This document shows positions 44,275 through 53,138 of a DNA stretch of 64,000 bases, in pieces. A model generated the notes under the pieces. That model had not been told where the DNA came from and made no database searches. It saw nothing but the letters and a program-made list of their open reading frames with translations. The stretch comes from Halomonas sp. LR3S48 (GTDB lineage Bacteria; Pseudomonadota; Gammaproteobacteria; Pseudomonadales; Halomonadaceae): positions 1,922,001 through 1,986,000 of the forward strand of contig NZ_CP107009.1 of the NCBI RefSeq assembly GCF_025725665.1. The letters are read 5' to 3'. Each line of letters starts with the position of its first letter. Within the stretch, counting starts at the first letter, position 1. The position numbers and the translations under genes were made by a program.

Positions 44275-44868
44275 ATGAAAACCACGATACGCAAAGCCAA
44301 GATCGAAGATGCCCCGAAGCTCGCCGAGCTCATGAATCTGGCAGGCGAGGGGATCCCTGCCTATCTCTGGGAGTGCATGGCTGACCCAGGCGAGGAAGTC
44401 ATGGCGTTTGGCACTCGCCGTGTAGCCGGGACCGAAAGTGGATTCAGCTATACCAATGCTCATGTCGCGGAGCGCGACGGGGCGATTGCCGGCATGTTGC
44501 TCGGTTATCGGCTACCCGATCCTTATGAAACCGGCCCACTGGACGAGATTCCTGCCGTCGTCCGGCCGCTCGTCGAGCTGGAAGCGTTGGTCCCCGGCTC
44601 ATGGTACGTCAATGCCGTGGCGACAGATTCGGCGTATCGCGGCCAGGGGGTGGGGCGCATGCTCATGGAAGAGGCGGAGCGACTTGCCGCTGAATCACAT
44701 GCGACGATGCTTAGCTTGATCGTGGCGGAACAGAATGCTGCCGCCCACCGGCTGTACGAAAAGCTCGGTTATCAAGTCTATGCGCGTCGACCGATAGTCC
44801 CGTTTCCTGGCTGTCCGCATACGGGCGATTGGGTCCTGATGAAGAAAGAGATAGAACCCAGTCCATGA
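44275..44868 (+). CDS. GNAT family N-acetyltransferase
   Basis: A 197-residue acetyltransferase with the full GNAT core: WYVNAVATDSAYRGQGVGRMLMEEAERLA (acetyl-CoA loop R-G-x-G-x-G) and LSLIVAEQNAAAHRLYEKLGYQVYARR. The N-terminal IRKAKIEDAPKLAELMNLA is standard. The acceptor is unknown. The ATG at 44275 fits the family start; an ATG at 44227 adds 16 residues without a ribosome site. Confidence 0.83.
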   Translation: MKTTIRKAKIEDAPKLAELMNLAGEGIPAYLWECMADPGEEVMAFGTRRVAGTESGFSYTNAHVAERDGAIAGMLLGYRLPDPYETGPLDEIPAVVRPLVELEALVPGSWYVNAVATDSAYRGQGVGRMLMEEAERLAAESHATMLSLIVAEQNAAAHRLYEKLGYQVYARRPIVPFPGCPHTGDWVLMKKEIEPSP

Positions 44869-44995
44869 CACCACCGGCCATATCCGCTTTCTCGCCGGCA
44901 TGGAAGCGTTGGTGGGCTTCATGATGATCACATGGTCGGCCTCTTTCGGCTACTTGGTCATGGCGCGAACGTTGGGCAAGGACGATCAGGGGTAG
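44867..44995 (+). pseudogene. Ion-channel family membrane protein, 3' fragment
   Basis: The frame read from 44864 to TAG at 44993 gives HIRFLAGMEALVGFMMIT then WSASFGYLVMARTLGKDDQ. This resembles the last pore-flanking helix of small bacterial ion-channel proteins (LxGxExLxGxxMIxWSxxF). The rest of the gene is absent. It overlaps the end of the GNAT gene, so the GNAT may have inserted next to the relic. Confidence 0.4.
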
Positions 44996-45159
44996 CGTGA
45001 AGCCGCCACGTTGCCGAGTGACGGAGACACTCGCTCTAAGCGGTACCTCCCACCCGTGATTAACGGCAGCATAGAGAAAATCGCAGATGTCGAATTGGCC
45101 TCGTCTTGTTCGTTTATGAGTTGCAAGGCTACCGATTGGCTCTACTGGAGGAGACACCC

Positions 45160-45579
45160 GTGAAGATCGCCATTGAAACCTTGGTCAAGGCCGACCTGGA
45201 AAGCGTCTGGCAGGCTTGGAGCAGCCCTGACGATATCAAGCAGTGGAATGCCGCGTCGGATGACTGGCACACCACGCGGAGTAGCGTGGATCTGCGCGAA
45301 GGGGGGAAGTTCCTGTCGCGGATGGAAGCCAAGGACGGGAGTATGGGCTTTGACTTCGAGGGCACCTACACCCGTATCGTGCCGCTTGAGCTGATCGAAT
45401 ACCGCATGAGCGACGGCCGTGAAGTCGAGGTCGAGTTCATCGAGCGCGCCGACGGCGTCCTCGTCAAATCGGCATTCGATGCAGAGCCCGAGAATCCTCC
45501 GGAAATGCAGCGACAAGGCTGGCAGGCTATCCTAGATAACTTCGGGCGACATGTGGAGAAGCAGCAGCGCCCAGGTTAA
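45160..45579 (+). CDS. SRPBCC (AHSA1/START) family protein
   Basis: A 139-residue helix-grip protein. The AHSA1-like pattern is clear: TLVKADLESVWQAWSSPDDIKQWNAAS, REGGKFLSRMEAKDGSMGFDFEGTYT and NPPEMQRQGWQAILDNFGRHVE. These bind hydrophobic ligands or act as Hsp90 activator-like domains. The GTG at 45160 has GGAGGAG upstream. It overlaps the upstream in-frame region of the Crp-type gene but not its chosen start. Confidence 0.8.
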   Translation: MKIAIETLVKADLESVWQAWSSPDDIKQWNAASDDWHTTRSSVDLREGGKFLSRMEAKDGSMGFDFEGTYTRIVPLELIEYRMSDGREVEVEFIERADGVLVKSAFDAEPENPPEMQRQGWQAILDNFGRHVEKQQRPG

Positions 45580-45595
45580 TGCGCATGGGGATATC

Positions 45596-46183
45596 TTGAG
45601 CACAGCGAAGTACATTCTCGAGCAGCTGGCCGGCTGCTCGCTTCCTGAGTGGCATCTCGTCGAACCTTCGCTGCGGCGCAAGGCGTTACTGCCCGGCGAT
45701 ATCGTTTTTCGGGCCGGCGTGGCGCATCCCTTCGTCTACTTCGTGGAACGCGGGATCATCAAGATGATCTACGAGACAAGCGAAGGCGATGCCTGGGTCA
45801 AGGCGTTTGCCGCGGAGGAGAGATTCTTCGCCAGTCTTGCCGCCCTTTCGCCGGGCGGCGTCACCAGCTTCAGCGCCATCGCCGCCTGCGCGGCGTCGGT
45901 CGAATCGTTGCCGTACCATATCCTGAACCAGCTCGGCGACAGGCACCCCCAATGGCAGCGCGCGCTCAGGCGGGCCTTCGAACTCTACGGTTTTCGCAAG
46001 GAGTGCCGGGAGCGCGACCTGCTGACTCTCTCTGCGGAAGAGCGTTACCGGCGCTTCATCGAAGAATACCCTCACATCGCCAACCGCGTGGCCGACCGCG
46101 ACATAGCCGGCTACGTGCGGGTCACACCGGCGGCACTCAGTCGAATCAAGTCACGTATCAGACAAGCTCATACTCGCGTATGA
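45596..46183 (+). CDS. Crp/Fnr-family regulator
   Basis: A 195-residue Crp-type regulator. The cNMP-like beta-barrel spans ~20-115 (LLPGDIVFRAGVAHPFVYFVERGIIKMIYE) and a C-terminal winged HTH lies in DIAGYVRVTPAALSRIKSRI. The key cAMP-binding Arg is not clearly conserved and there are no N-terminal FNR cysteines, so the effector is unknown. The TTG start at 45596 with GGGGA upstream is tentative; the frame is open to 45551 inside the SRPBCC gene. Confidence 0.72.
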   Translation: MSTAKYILEQLAGCSLPEWHLVEPSLRRKALLPGDIVFRAGVAHPFVYFVERGIIKMIYETSEGDAWVKAFAAEERFFASLAALSPGGVTSFSAIAACAASVESLPYHILNQLGDRHPQWQRALRRAFELYGFRKECRERDLLTLSAEERYRRFIEEYPHIANRVADRDIAGYVRVTPAALSRIKSRIRQAHTRV

Positions 46184-46294
46184 GACCGATAGTCATATTT
46201 TTGTTCTGTTTCCTGGTCTCGCTGTGTCAGAGTCGTGAAGCAAGATGAGTTCATGCATGGACGCGCATAACGAATTTGCGGAGGCCATGAATCC

Positions 46295-47233
46295 ATGAAT
46301 GATGTTGTCGTAGAGATGAACGTAGACACCGCCGTTTATAAAACGCTGCTGGAGTCTACCAAGGCCATCCCCTGGAAGATCGACTGGGAAACGATGAGCT
46401 TCGCCTATATCGGGCCGCAAATCGAAAGCCTGCTAGGGTGGTCGCCGCATAGTTGGGTCGGCATCGACGACTGGATAGAGCGTATGCACCCGGACGACCG
46501 CGACCGGGTCGTCAACTTCTGCGTCGCGCAGTCCAAGGCGGGGGTCGATCACGAAGCAGACTATCGTGCACTGAAGGCTGACGGTACCTACGTGTGGATT
46601 CGCGATGTCGTGCATGTGGTACGCAACGGCGCGGGCGAAGTGGAAGCGCTGATCGGCTTCATGTTCGATATCAGCGAGCGCAAGCAGAACGAAGAGAAGC
46701 TGCTACGGCTGCAACGTGAGCTCGAGGAGCTCTCGTACCAGGATGGCCTCACCGGTGTCGCCAACCGCCGCCTGCTCGATTCCGTGCTGGAGACAGAGTG
46801 GGCAAGTGCCCGACGCAGTGGCCAGCCACTTTCTTTCATCATGTTGGATATCGACTGCTTCAAGCAGTACAACGACCACTACGGCCATCTCGCCGGCGAT
46901 GATTGCCTGCTCCGTATTGCGCAGATCCTCGGTTCGTCGATCGTGCGACCACGAGACTTGCTGGCGCGCTTCGGTGGCGAGGAGTTCGCGCTCGTCTTGC
47001 CGGAGACGGACCTCGAATCCGCCCGGCAGGTGGCGGAGCGCTGCCGGGCAGCCATCAGTGACGCGGCCATTCCGCATCGGGCGTCCGATGTTTCCCACCT
47101 CGTCACCGTCAGCATGGGAGTGGCAACTGCCAATCCTGCGGAAGGTGGCGGCCAGGCCTCGCTGATCGAGAAGGCGGATAGGCTGCTGTATCGGGCCAAG
47201 CAGGGCGGGCGGGACCGTATCGTCACGGAGTGA
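46295..47233 (+). CDS. PAS-GGDEF diguanylate cyclase
   Basis: A 312-residue soluble cyclase. A PAS/PAC domain at ~15-135 (IGPQIESLLGWSPHSWVGIDDWIERMHPDDRD, IGFMFDISERK) is joined by a coiled stretch to a GGDEF domain with the active FGGEEF site and an RxxD inhibitory site (RPRD). Cyclic di-GMP synthesis is expected, gated by the PAS ligand. No transmembrane part is present. Confidence 0.87.
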   Translation: MNDVVVEMNVDTAVYKTLLESTKAIPWKIDWETMSFAYIGPQIESLLGWSPHSWVGIDDWIERMHPDDRDRVVNFCVAQSKAGVDHEADYRALKADGTYVWIRDVVHVVRNGAGEVEALIGFMFDISERKQNEEKLLRLQRELEELSYQDGLTGVANRRLLDSVLETEWASARRSGQPLSFIMLDIDCFKQYNDHYGHLAGDDCLLRIAQILGSSIVRPRDLLARFGGEEFALVLPETDLESARQVAERCRAAISDAAIPHRASDVSHLVTVSMGVATANPAEGGGQASLIEKADRLLYRAKQGGRDRIVTE

Positions 47234-47382
47234 TCTGGTCACGCCTGGCTTTTGCTCGCCAGGCCTGAACTCTGGGTCGGTCAGGGTATCAACATTGCCG
47301 CCTCTGCAAGCGCTGTGCAGGTTTGTTGCGCTTCACGCTACTCAAGGGGTATGAAGAGATTTTGGGTAAGGAGGGAACGCTC

Positions 47383-48327
47383 ATGGTTGGCGGAGCTGGG
47401 CCAGTACGTAAGACGAACTTCGATACAACGCTACTACGTACCTTCGTCTCCATTGCCGAGCACGGCGGATTCTCAGAAGCTGCGCAAGCCCTGCATCTTA
47501 CCCAATCGGCAATTTCTCATCACATACGCCGCTTGGAAGAGCAGTTCGAGCAACCGCTTTTCGAAACCCATGGTCGGCGCAAGCGTCTGACCGAAGCCGG
47601 CGAGCTCTTCCTATGGTATGCACGGGAAATTCTTGCCCTGAACGACGAGGCTTTCGAGAAGCTCGGCCAACGTCGCGATGTGAGGACTACTATTCGCCTG
47701 GGCGTTGCAGAATATTTTGCCCACGATCATCTCCCAGTCATGTTGTCTTCCTTACGCTCGGAACATGCCCACATTAACGTCAATCTTCAACTGGGGCGTT
47801 CAATGGTGTTGCAGCGCATGTTGTCCGATGGACAACTCGACGTGGTGATCGCTATCGAACCGCCGGGGACGCTATACACGAGTGAGCAGAAAGATATCGT
47901 TGTGTCTGACCTTCGCCTCACTTGGCTGGGTGCACGGGGCTACCAAATTGATTGCCGAAAGGAGGTTCCGCTCGTCGTATTCGCCCCTCCCTGTATTCTT
48001 CGTGATATCCAGATCGAGAGACTCAAGCAAGACCGGAGGCAGTGGCGCATTGCTTACGAGGCTCGAGACCTCGGGGACTTGCTTGCTGCGGTCAGGGCGG
48101 GCCTTGGTGTAAGCGTTCTACCTTTCACACCTTCTCGCTACGGACTTACCTATCCACTGAGCCCCCAACAGTTTCCCGTTCTGCCGGATATCTGTCTCAG
48201 TATCAAGCTTGGTGCCACCGTTGAGGTGAAGCAGGTAAGGTGGCTGATCGAGCTGATTCGGCGTTGCTGGCCCTTTCCGGAACTCAATATAAATGCTTCG
48301 CAGGGCCACGCACCTCTGCTTTCTTAG
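47383..48327 (+). CDS. LysR-family regulator
   Basis: A 314-residue LysR protein with HTH (GGFSEAAQALHLTQSAISHHIRRLEEQFEQPLFE) and a substrate-binding domain. The ATG at 47383 is supported by AAGGAGGG upstream; an in-frame start at 47323 adds 20 residues of low-complexity charge. It converges on and overlaps the EamA exporter by 4 bp, a pairing that suggests control of export. Confidence 0.82.
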   Translation: MVGGAGPVRKTNFDTTLLRTFVSIAEHGGFSEAAQALHLTQSAISHHIRRLEEQFEQPLFETHGRRKRLTEAGELFLWYAREILALNDEAFEKLGQRRDVRTTIRLGVAEYFAHDHLPVMLSSLRSEHAHINVNLQLGRSMVLQRMLSDGQLDVVIAIEPPGTLYTSEQKDIVVSDLRLTWLGARGYQIDCRKEVPLVVFAPPCILRDIQIERLKQDRRQWRIAYEARDLGDLLAAVRAGLGVSVLPFTPSRYGLTYPLSPQQFPVLPDICLSIKLGATVEVKQVRWLIELIRRCWPFPELNINASQGHAPLLS

Positions 48328-49217
48328 CGATTATTCAAATAAACTCCGAAAGCGGTCACGATAAATCCAACGATGGCCAGCGGATGAAGCGTTTCTCCAA
48401 GGAGTGCATAGGCCATGAGCGCAGTTACGCCAGGAATGAGGTAAAAGAGACTGGCTACTTTGCTTGCATCTCCGCGGCGAATCATGACGAACAGTACGCT
48501 GATGCCTCCTATTGAGTTAACAAGGCTCATCCAGCTCGTCGCGAACAAGAAAGTTGGCGTGACAGTGAACTGCAGGTCCTCCAGTGTATAGGCAGCAGCG
48601 AAAGCAACAGTTGCCGCTACGCTCAGCTGAATGAAACCGCCCGTACGGAGATCCATGCCTGAACAGTATTTCTTCTGGTAAAGCGTACCGAGCGTAATGC
48701 CAAGCAGGGCGAAGAGGACCGCTATATAACCGCCAATCGTCGCCTCACCAAAAGTGAGCTTCTCCGAAACGACCAAGGCTACGCCCGCCAAACCGACCAC
48801 GAGCCCAACCCACTGTTGCGGTTTGATGCGCTCGGAAAGAAATATGCCAGCACCGAGTGCGACGAATATGGGCATCGTGCCGACGATCAGTGCCGAAACC
48901 CCGGCACTCACGCCAAGACTGATGCCGGAATAGAGCCCGGAGAACTGCATCGCCTGGAGCAGCATGCCGGCAACGGCAATGTGGCCGGCATCCTTCCACG
49001 TTTTCGGCCAAGGAGCGTGTGTTGCGAAGGCAACCATCAGCAGTACCGAAGCAGCGCTGGCGAAGCGAAGGAAAACCATGGTGTAAGGACCGACAAAGGG
49101 CAGGGCAGCTTTACCGGCGATGTAGCCCGAACTCCATATCACAATGAACAGTGAAGGTAAGCCGAGGGCTGCCACGCCAAGGCGTGAGCGTGAAATAGCG
49201 GTAGCATTCGCTGTCAT
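48324..49217 (-). CDS. EamA family (DMT) exporter
   Basis: A 297-residue protein with ten hydrophobic helices in two EamA repeats, including SLFIVIWSSGYIAGKAALPFVGPYTMVFLRF at the start of repeat one and TPTFLFATSWMSLVNSIGG in repeat two. Drug/metabolite transporters of this type export small metabolites. A polar cytoplasmic start (TANATAISRS) precedes. It is tail-to-tail with the LysR gene. Confidence 0.83.
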   Translation of the reverse strand: MTANATAISRSRLGVAALGLPSLFIVIWSSGYIAGKAALPFVGPYTMVFLRFASAASVLLMVAFATHAPWPKTWKDAGHIAVAGMLLQAMQFSGLYSGISLGVSAGVSALIVGTMPIFVALGAGIFLSERIKPQQWVGLVVGLAGVALVVSEKLTFGEATIGGYIAVLFALLGITLGTLYQKKYCSGMDLRTGGFIQLSVAATVAFAAAYTLEDLQFTVTPTFLFATSWMSLVNSIGGISVLFVMIRRGDASKVASLFYLIPGVTALMAYALLGETLHPLAIVGFIVTAFGVYLNNR

Positions 49218-49387
49218 TGGGGCTCTCCAGGGATGTGTCCTTTCCTAGGAGAACCCTAGCGAGTCCTGTTGGTGCTGAAAAATGAAGGTTTGCCGAAAGT
49301 TACTTGACGAATCGTAATGAATGACTAGTATCCGAAAGCTTTTCGGTAATAGGTAAATTTCTATCACACTGGCATGCAAAGTGCTGA

Positions 49388-49431
49388 GTTGTATCTATTC
49401 GGCTTCAAGCAGCCGAAGTGCTTAATACAAC
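49388..49431. repeat. Nested hairpin in the EamA-Crp intergenic region
   Basis: The outer arms GTTGTAT (49388-49394) and ATACAAC (49425-49431) enclose an inner perfect stem TTCGGCT/AGCCGAA (49398-49404 and 49411-49417) with loop TCAAGC. It lies in the 284-bp gap between two minus-strand genes, and no gene was recognised there. Its role (leader, sRNA end, or terminator) is open. Confidence 0.55.
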
Positions 49432-49501
49432 AGCAGTCGGAGTCTTATGGCAATTTATAGGTCATGTAATATGGGAGTTGTAGTCAGGAAGGAGACTTGT
49501 C

Positions 49502-50131
49502 TTAGCCAGAGGGTGGCATCAACCAAACCTGTCGGCCTTCTCGCCGGATCCTTCCTTCTCGCTGGAGTTGTGCCAGCGCGCGATAAACCGATTCATGCGT
49601 CAGGCCGATCTCGCTCGCCAGAGCCTTCCAGCTACCGGGTAGCTTAAGTTCGGCGCCCTCACCGCCGGCATATGCCCGCAAATAGGCAAGCAGGCGTTCA
49701 CGGGCAGTAGGGATGTTGAGGATCGCGATGCGCAGGCGCGCCTCATGGAGCCTGCGGGCAAGATCTGCCATGAGGCTAGTCGCAAGCTCTGGGCGGCGTT
49801 GCATGCCCTCCATAACGACTGCCTTGGGGAAGCTGAGCAGGCAGGCCTCGGAGTCGGCGATCGCATCGCAGTGGTAACGTTCGGCGAACAGTGATGCTTC
49901 GGCCAGCCAGCAGGCGGGGCCGGCGCGGTTGACGGTCACTTCAGCACCGGCGTGGCTCACCCGTATCAGGCGAACCTGGCCGTACACCATTACGTACACC
50001 GAGGTGACCACTTCCCCGGCGTGAAACAGCATTTCCCCAGCGGCAAGTTGCCGCCGGCGGCCGGAACGCCCTGCTAGTGCCTCGATGGTGGAGACAATGC
50101 TCGGTGGGTCACTGGATATGATCTTGCTCAT
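49502..50131 (-). CDS. Crp/Fnr-family regulator, divergent to Spy/CpxP-like gene
   Basis: A 209-residue Crp-type regulator. The cyclic-nucleotide-like barrel (LAAGEMLFHAGEVVTSVYVMVYGQVRLIRV, GPACWLAEASLFAERYHCDA) is followed by an HTH with the FNR-like recognition helix (WKALASEIGLTHESVYRALAQLQREGRI). No N-terminal cysteine set, so it is not an oxygen-sensing FNR. The ATG at 50131 is chosen over 50212, which would run into the divergent gene. It faces the periplasmic protein gene across 62 bp. Confidence 0.78.
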   Translation of the reverse strand: MSKIISSDPPSIVSTIEALAGRSGRRRQLAAGEMLFHAGEVVTSVYVMVYGQVRLIRVSHAGAEVTVNRAGPACWLAEASLFAERYHCDAIADSEACLLSFPKAVVMEGMQRRPELATSLMADLARRLHEARLRIAILNIPTARERLLAYLRAYAGGEGAELKLPGSWKALASEIGLTHESVYRALAQLQREGRIRREGRQVWLMPPSG

Positions 50132-50193
50132 ACCCAAATGATGCTGCCGGCCCCACTCTGGGTGCAACTGAAAACCGAGACGGGAGCACCCTA

Positions 50194-50721
50194 ATGACAC
50201 GCCTGCTGACACTTACCTTGCTTCTCCTTGCCACCGGGGCGGCCCACGGCGAAGGTGGAGGGCACGGATCCTACGCCGAGTTTCATTCACGTGAGATCAA
50301 GGCGCTGGCAGCCAGTGACGTGGAAGGGCTTCGGCTGGGCAGGGGAATGGAGCTAGCCCTGCCAGCGGAGCTGAACGGCTACCCTGGTCCCCTACATGTA
50401 CTGGAGCTGGCCGACGAATTGGAACTGACCGAGGAGCAGCAGGAGAAAACCGAACAGGCTTACGAGCGCATGCGCACGCGAGCCGGCGATCTCGGCGAGC
50501 AGGTGATCGAAAGCGAGCGCGAGCTGGACCGGCTCTTTGCAGAGCGACGTGCAACGCTCGAGGAGATCGAGCGCCTGACCGAGCAGGCGGCTCGGCTCTG
50601 GGGCCGGCTGCGGGCGGTCCACCTCGAATACCACCTGCATATGCTCACGGTTCTCGATGACGAGCAGGTTCGGCGTTACAGTCACCTGCGAAGCTACGGA
50701 AGTGGCGGTCATCGTCACTAG
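50194..50721 (+). CDS. Exported Spy/CpxP-like (LTxxQ) metal-stress protein
   Basis: A 175-residue periplasmic protein with a signal peptide (MTRLLTLTLLLLATGAAHG). The mature part is an all-helical, coiled-coil-rich region with ELELTEEQQEKTEQAYERMRTRA, the LTxxQ pattern of Spy, CpxP, ZraP and CnrX-like sensors, and a His-rich end GSGGHRH. It likely binds metals or unfolded proteins in the periplasm. It is divergent from a Crp-type regulator, which probably controls it. Confidence 0.78.
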   Translation: MTRLLTLTLLLLATGAAHGEGGGHGSYAEFHSREIKALAASDVEGLRLGRGMELALPAELNGYPGPLHVLELADELELTEEQQEKTEQAYERMRTRAGDLGEQVIESERELDRLFAERRATLEEIERLTEQAARLWGRLRAVHLEYHLHMLTVLDDEQVRRYSHLRSYGSGGHRH

Positions 50722-50849
50722 AGTCTCGGGAGCAGCACAACGCATATGAAAGCCTCGAGTACGCCTGGTAGCGAGCGTGCTGAATCGCGTTGGAGTTATT
50801 CCTGCGCCAACGCGTACAGACTGTGAGTTGCCGCCGAGGATAGACAACC

Positions 50850-50884
50850 CAACACCCCGAGCCAGCTACAGGCTCGGGGTGTTG
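50850..50884. terminator. Terminator hairpin between Spy-like gene and fabF
   Basis: CAACACCCCGAGCC and GGCTCGGGGTGTTG form a perfect 14-bp stem with a 7-nt loop (AGCTACA). A short T-rich stretch follows. It sits between convergent genes and may end both transcripts. Confidence 0.78.
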
Positions 50885-50914
50885 TCGTTTGTAGGCTCCT
50901 GGCGTCTGGGCTAA

Positions 50915-52180
50915 CTACACCTTGCTCACGATCAGCGCGGCGTTCACCCCACCAAAGCCGAAGCCGTTGCACAGCACATGCTGGGTCGCATGCTCGCGTG
51001 CCGAGCCCGAGACGATATCCAGGTCGTGCAGGTCCTCGTCGCGGTTCTCAAGGTTCAGGGTAGGGGGCAGGCGGTCGTGCATCACCGCCAGGGCAGAGAA
51101 GATGCTCTCCACGCCGCCGGCGGCACCGAGCAGGTGACCAGTCGAGGATTTGGTGGCAGAGATCGGGATGCCGCCGAGGGCCTCGCCGAAGGCGTTGCGC
51201 AGCGACGCGACCTCGGCACGGTCGCCGACTGGTGTCGAGGTGGCGTGGGCATTGATATGGTCGATCGCCTCGGGGGAGAGCCCCGCCATCCGCAGCGCCG
51301 CGCGAATGGCCGCAGCGGCCCCAGCGCCATCTTCCGGGCCGGCGGTGATGTGGTGGGCATCCGCACTGGTGCCGTAGCCGCTGAGGATGGCCAGCGGCGT
51401 TGCTCCACGCGCCTCGGCGTGGGCCAGGGTTTCGATCACCAATAGCCCCGCACCTTCGCCCATGACGAAGCCGTTGCGGGCCTGGTCGAAGGGCCGCGAC
51501 GCCTTGGTGGGGGCGTCCTGCTCGGTGGAGAGCGCCTTCATGGCGTGGAAGCTGGCCAGCGATAACGGGTCGATACAGGCCTCGGCGCCGCCTACCAGGG
51601 CCACCTCGGCTTCGCCGCTACGGATCAGGCGCATGCCGTCGCCGATGGCCTGCACGCCAGCCGCACAAGCCGTCACCGGGCAGCCCATCGGCCCGCGCAA
51701 GCCATAGCGGATCGAGACATTGCCCGCCGCCAGGTTGGCCAGGAAGGCCGGCACGGTGAAAGGGGAGAGCCGGCGGTGGCCGCGCGTCGAGAGGGTGTTC
51801 TGCGCCTGGGTGATGGTGGGGAAACCGCCGATGCCGGAACCGATGATGGTGGCCGTGGCCAGCCGATCCGCATCGCTTTCGGGGAACCAGTTGGCCTGGG
51901 CCAGCGCCTCTTCGGCGGCGGCCATGGCGTATAGGCTGAACAGCTCCATCTTGCGACGTTCCTTGACGTCCAGCACCCGGTCCGGGTCGAGGCCGGCTTC
52001 CGGGTCGTCCTCGATGCCGGGCACCGAACCAGCAACCTTGATCGGCAGCTCGCCGGTATCGAAGCGATTGATCGAGGAAATGCCGGAACGGCCGGCGAGC
52101 AGGCGCTCCCAGCCTGCCTTGACGCCGCAGCCGAGGGGGCTGATCATGCCCATGCCGGTGATGACGAGCGGTGATTGCAT
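50915..52180 (-). CDS. fabF: 3-oxoacyl-ACP synthase II (FabF/KAS II paralogue)
   Basis: A 421-residue ketosynthase. The active-site C172 lies in PVTACAAG, with the His pair in NAHATSTPVGD and KSSTGHLLGAAG, and the closing NGFGFGGVNAALIV. It condenses malonyl-ACP with acyl-ACP. The ATG at 52180 has AGGAAAT upstream. It is not beside acpP, fabG or fabD, so it is a second, separately controlled copy rather than the core gene. It is divergent from a TetR regulator over a nested dyad. Confidence 0.9.
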   Translation of the reverse strand: MQSPLVITGMGMISPLGCGVKAGWERLLAGRSGISSINRFDTGELPIKVAGSVPGIEDDPEAGLDPDRVLDVKERRKMELFSLYAMAAAEEALAQANWFPESDADRLATATIIGSGIGGFPTITQAQNTLSTRGHRRLSPFTVPAFLANLAAGNVSIRYGLRGPMGCPVTACAAGVQAIGDGMRLIRSGEAEVALVGGAEACIDPLSLASFHAMKALSTEQDAPTKASRPFDQARNGFVMGEGAGLLVIETLAHAEARGATPLAILSGYGTSADAHHITAGPEDGAGAAAAIRAALRMAGLSPEAIDHINAHATSTPVGDRAEVASLRNAFGEALGGIPISATKSSTGHLLGAAGGVESIFSALAVMHDRLPPTLNLENRDEDLHDLDIVSGSAREHATQHVLCNGFGFGGVNAALIVSKV

Positions 52181-52209
52181 GGTAATTTCCTGAACAGCTT
52201 GGGGTTGTG

Positions 52210-52256
52210 CCACGCTAACACCAAGCTTGATATGATCAAGATAATATTCAGCGTGG
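52210..52256. promoter_or_regulatory. Nested-dyad operator between fabF and tetR
   Basis: The inner palindrome CTTGAT-ATG-ATCAAG (52226-52240) is perfect. It is enclosed by outer arms CCACGCT (52210-52216) and AGCGTGG (52250-52256), also perfect. The arms are not equidistant from the inner centre (9 bp on the left, 9 bp on the right), so the layout is symmetric. It lies within the 91-bp gap of the divergent pair, ideal for a TetR repressor controlling both. Confidence 0.72.
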
Positions 52257-52271
52257 GAGTGTGAAGTCGTC

Positions 52272-52916
52272 ATGCCCTACTCGACGAGCCGCAAGGCCAA
52301 ATCGCGGGAGCGAATCCTCAAGTCCGCCATCGAGCTGTTCAGCCGCCAAGGCTTCGAGAAGGTCTCCATCGGCCAGATCATGAAGCTGGCCAAGATGACC
52401 CACGGCGCCTTCTACGCGCACTTCGCCTCGAAGGAAGCGCTCTACCACGCCTCGGTGCGGGAAACCCTGGAGAGCAGCCGTGCAGCCCGGCTGGTCAAGG
52501 GGCCGCTCTCGGTGAAGCACCTGACGGAGCTGGTCGCCAACTGCTGGAACCTCCAGGAGTTGGAACGCAAGCACAAGCCGGGGCCCGAGACGGTGCTGTT
52601 CAACGAGATCGGCAACGAGAACGCCGAGATCCGCACGCTCTTCGAAGCCTCCTACCTGCGCATGAAGAAGATGCTGGAAACCCGCCTCATCGCTCTCAGC
52701 CGCCTGAAGAAACTGCCCTTCGAGCCCGACCGCGAGGTCATCGCCGACAAGTCCCGCGCCATTCTCGCCTCCTTGGTCGGCGCCGTGGCCATCGCCAAGA
52801 GCCTGCCCGGCGAGCAGGAGCGCCAGCACATCCTCAACGCCGCCCAGCGCAACATTCTGCAGATGCTCGGCGTCAACGAGAGTGAGCTGGAAGACATGCT
52901 GGATGCTACGGGTTAG
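52272..52916 (+). CDS. TetR-family regulator
   Basis: A 214-residue TetR protein. The N-terminal HTH (RILKSAIELFSRQGFEKVSIGQIMKLAKMTHGAFYAHFASKEALY) is standard; the C-terminal ligand domain has no assignable ligand, plausibly an acyl-CoA or fatty acid given the divergent fabF. The last 117 bp are duplicated at 58163-58279. Confidence 0.85.
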   Translation: MPYSTSRKAKSRERILKSAIELFSRQGFEKVSIGQIMKLAKMTHGAFYAHFASKEALYHASVRETLESSRAARLVKGPLSVKHLTELVANCWNLQELERKHKPGPETVLFNEIGNENAEIRTLFEASYLRMKKMLETRLIALSRLKKLPFEPDREVIADKSRAILASLVGAVAIAKSLPGEQERQHILNAAQRNILQMLGVNESELEDMLDATG

Positions 52917-52927
52917 GAGCAGCGCCC
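52811..52927. repeat. TetR 3' end, first copy of a 117-bp direct repeat
   Basis: This stretch covers the last ~106 bp of the TetR gene and 11 bp after its stop. It matches 58163-58279 without gaps at 109 of 117 positions. See the second copy. Confidence 0.95.
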
Positions 52928-53138
52928 GGCCATCCGGCTTTCTATTGCGTTCCCCAGTCAGTCATCGAATTGTCTCCTCGGAGCGGCGTATCGACGGCGT
53001 TGTCCAAGCGGTACCGATCGTGAATTCCTGTCGCGCCGACGTTTCAACTAAGTTTAGTCGTACGTCTTACTCTAGGCTGCGTATGGCGAGAGGCCGCGAC
53101 ATGGCCGCCATTTTGACGCTTCGACAGGAGCCCTGACC

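Noticed and set aside
49441..49647. Small plus-strand frame before the Crp-type regulator's 3' end
   Set aside because: Overlaps the conserved HTH end of the regulator in antisense; no ribosome site.
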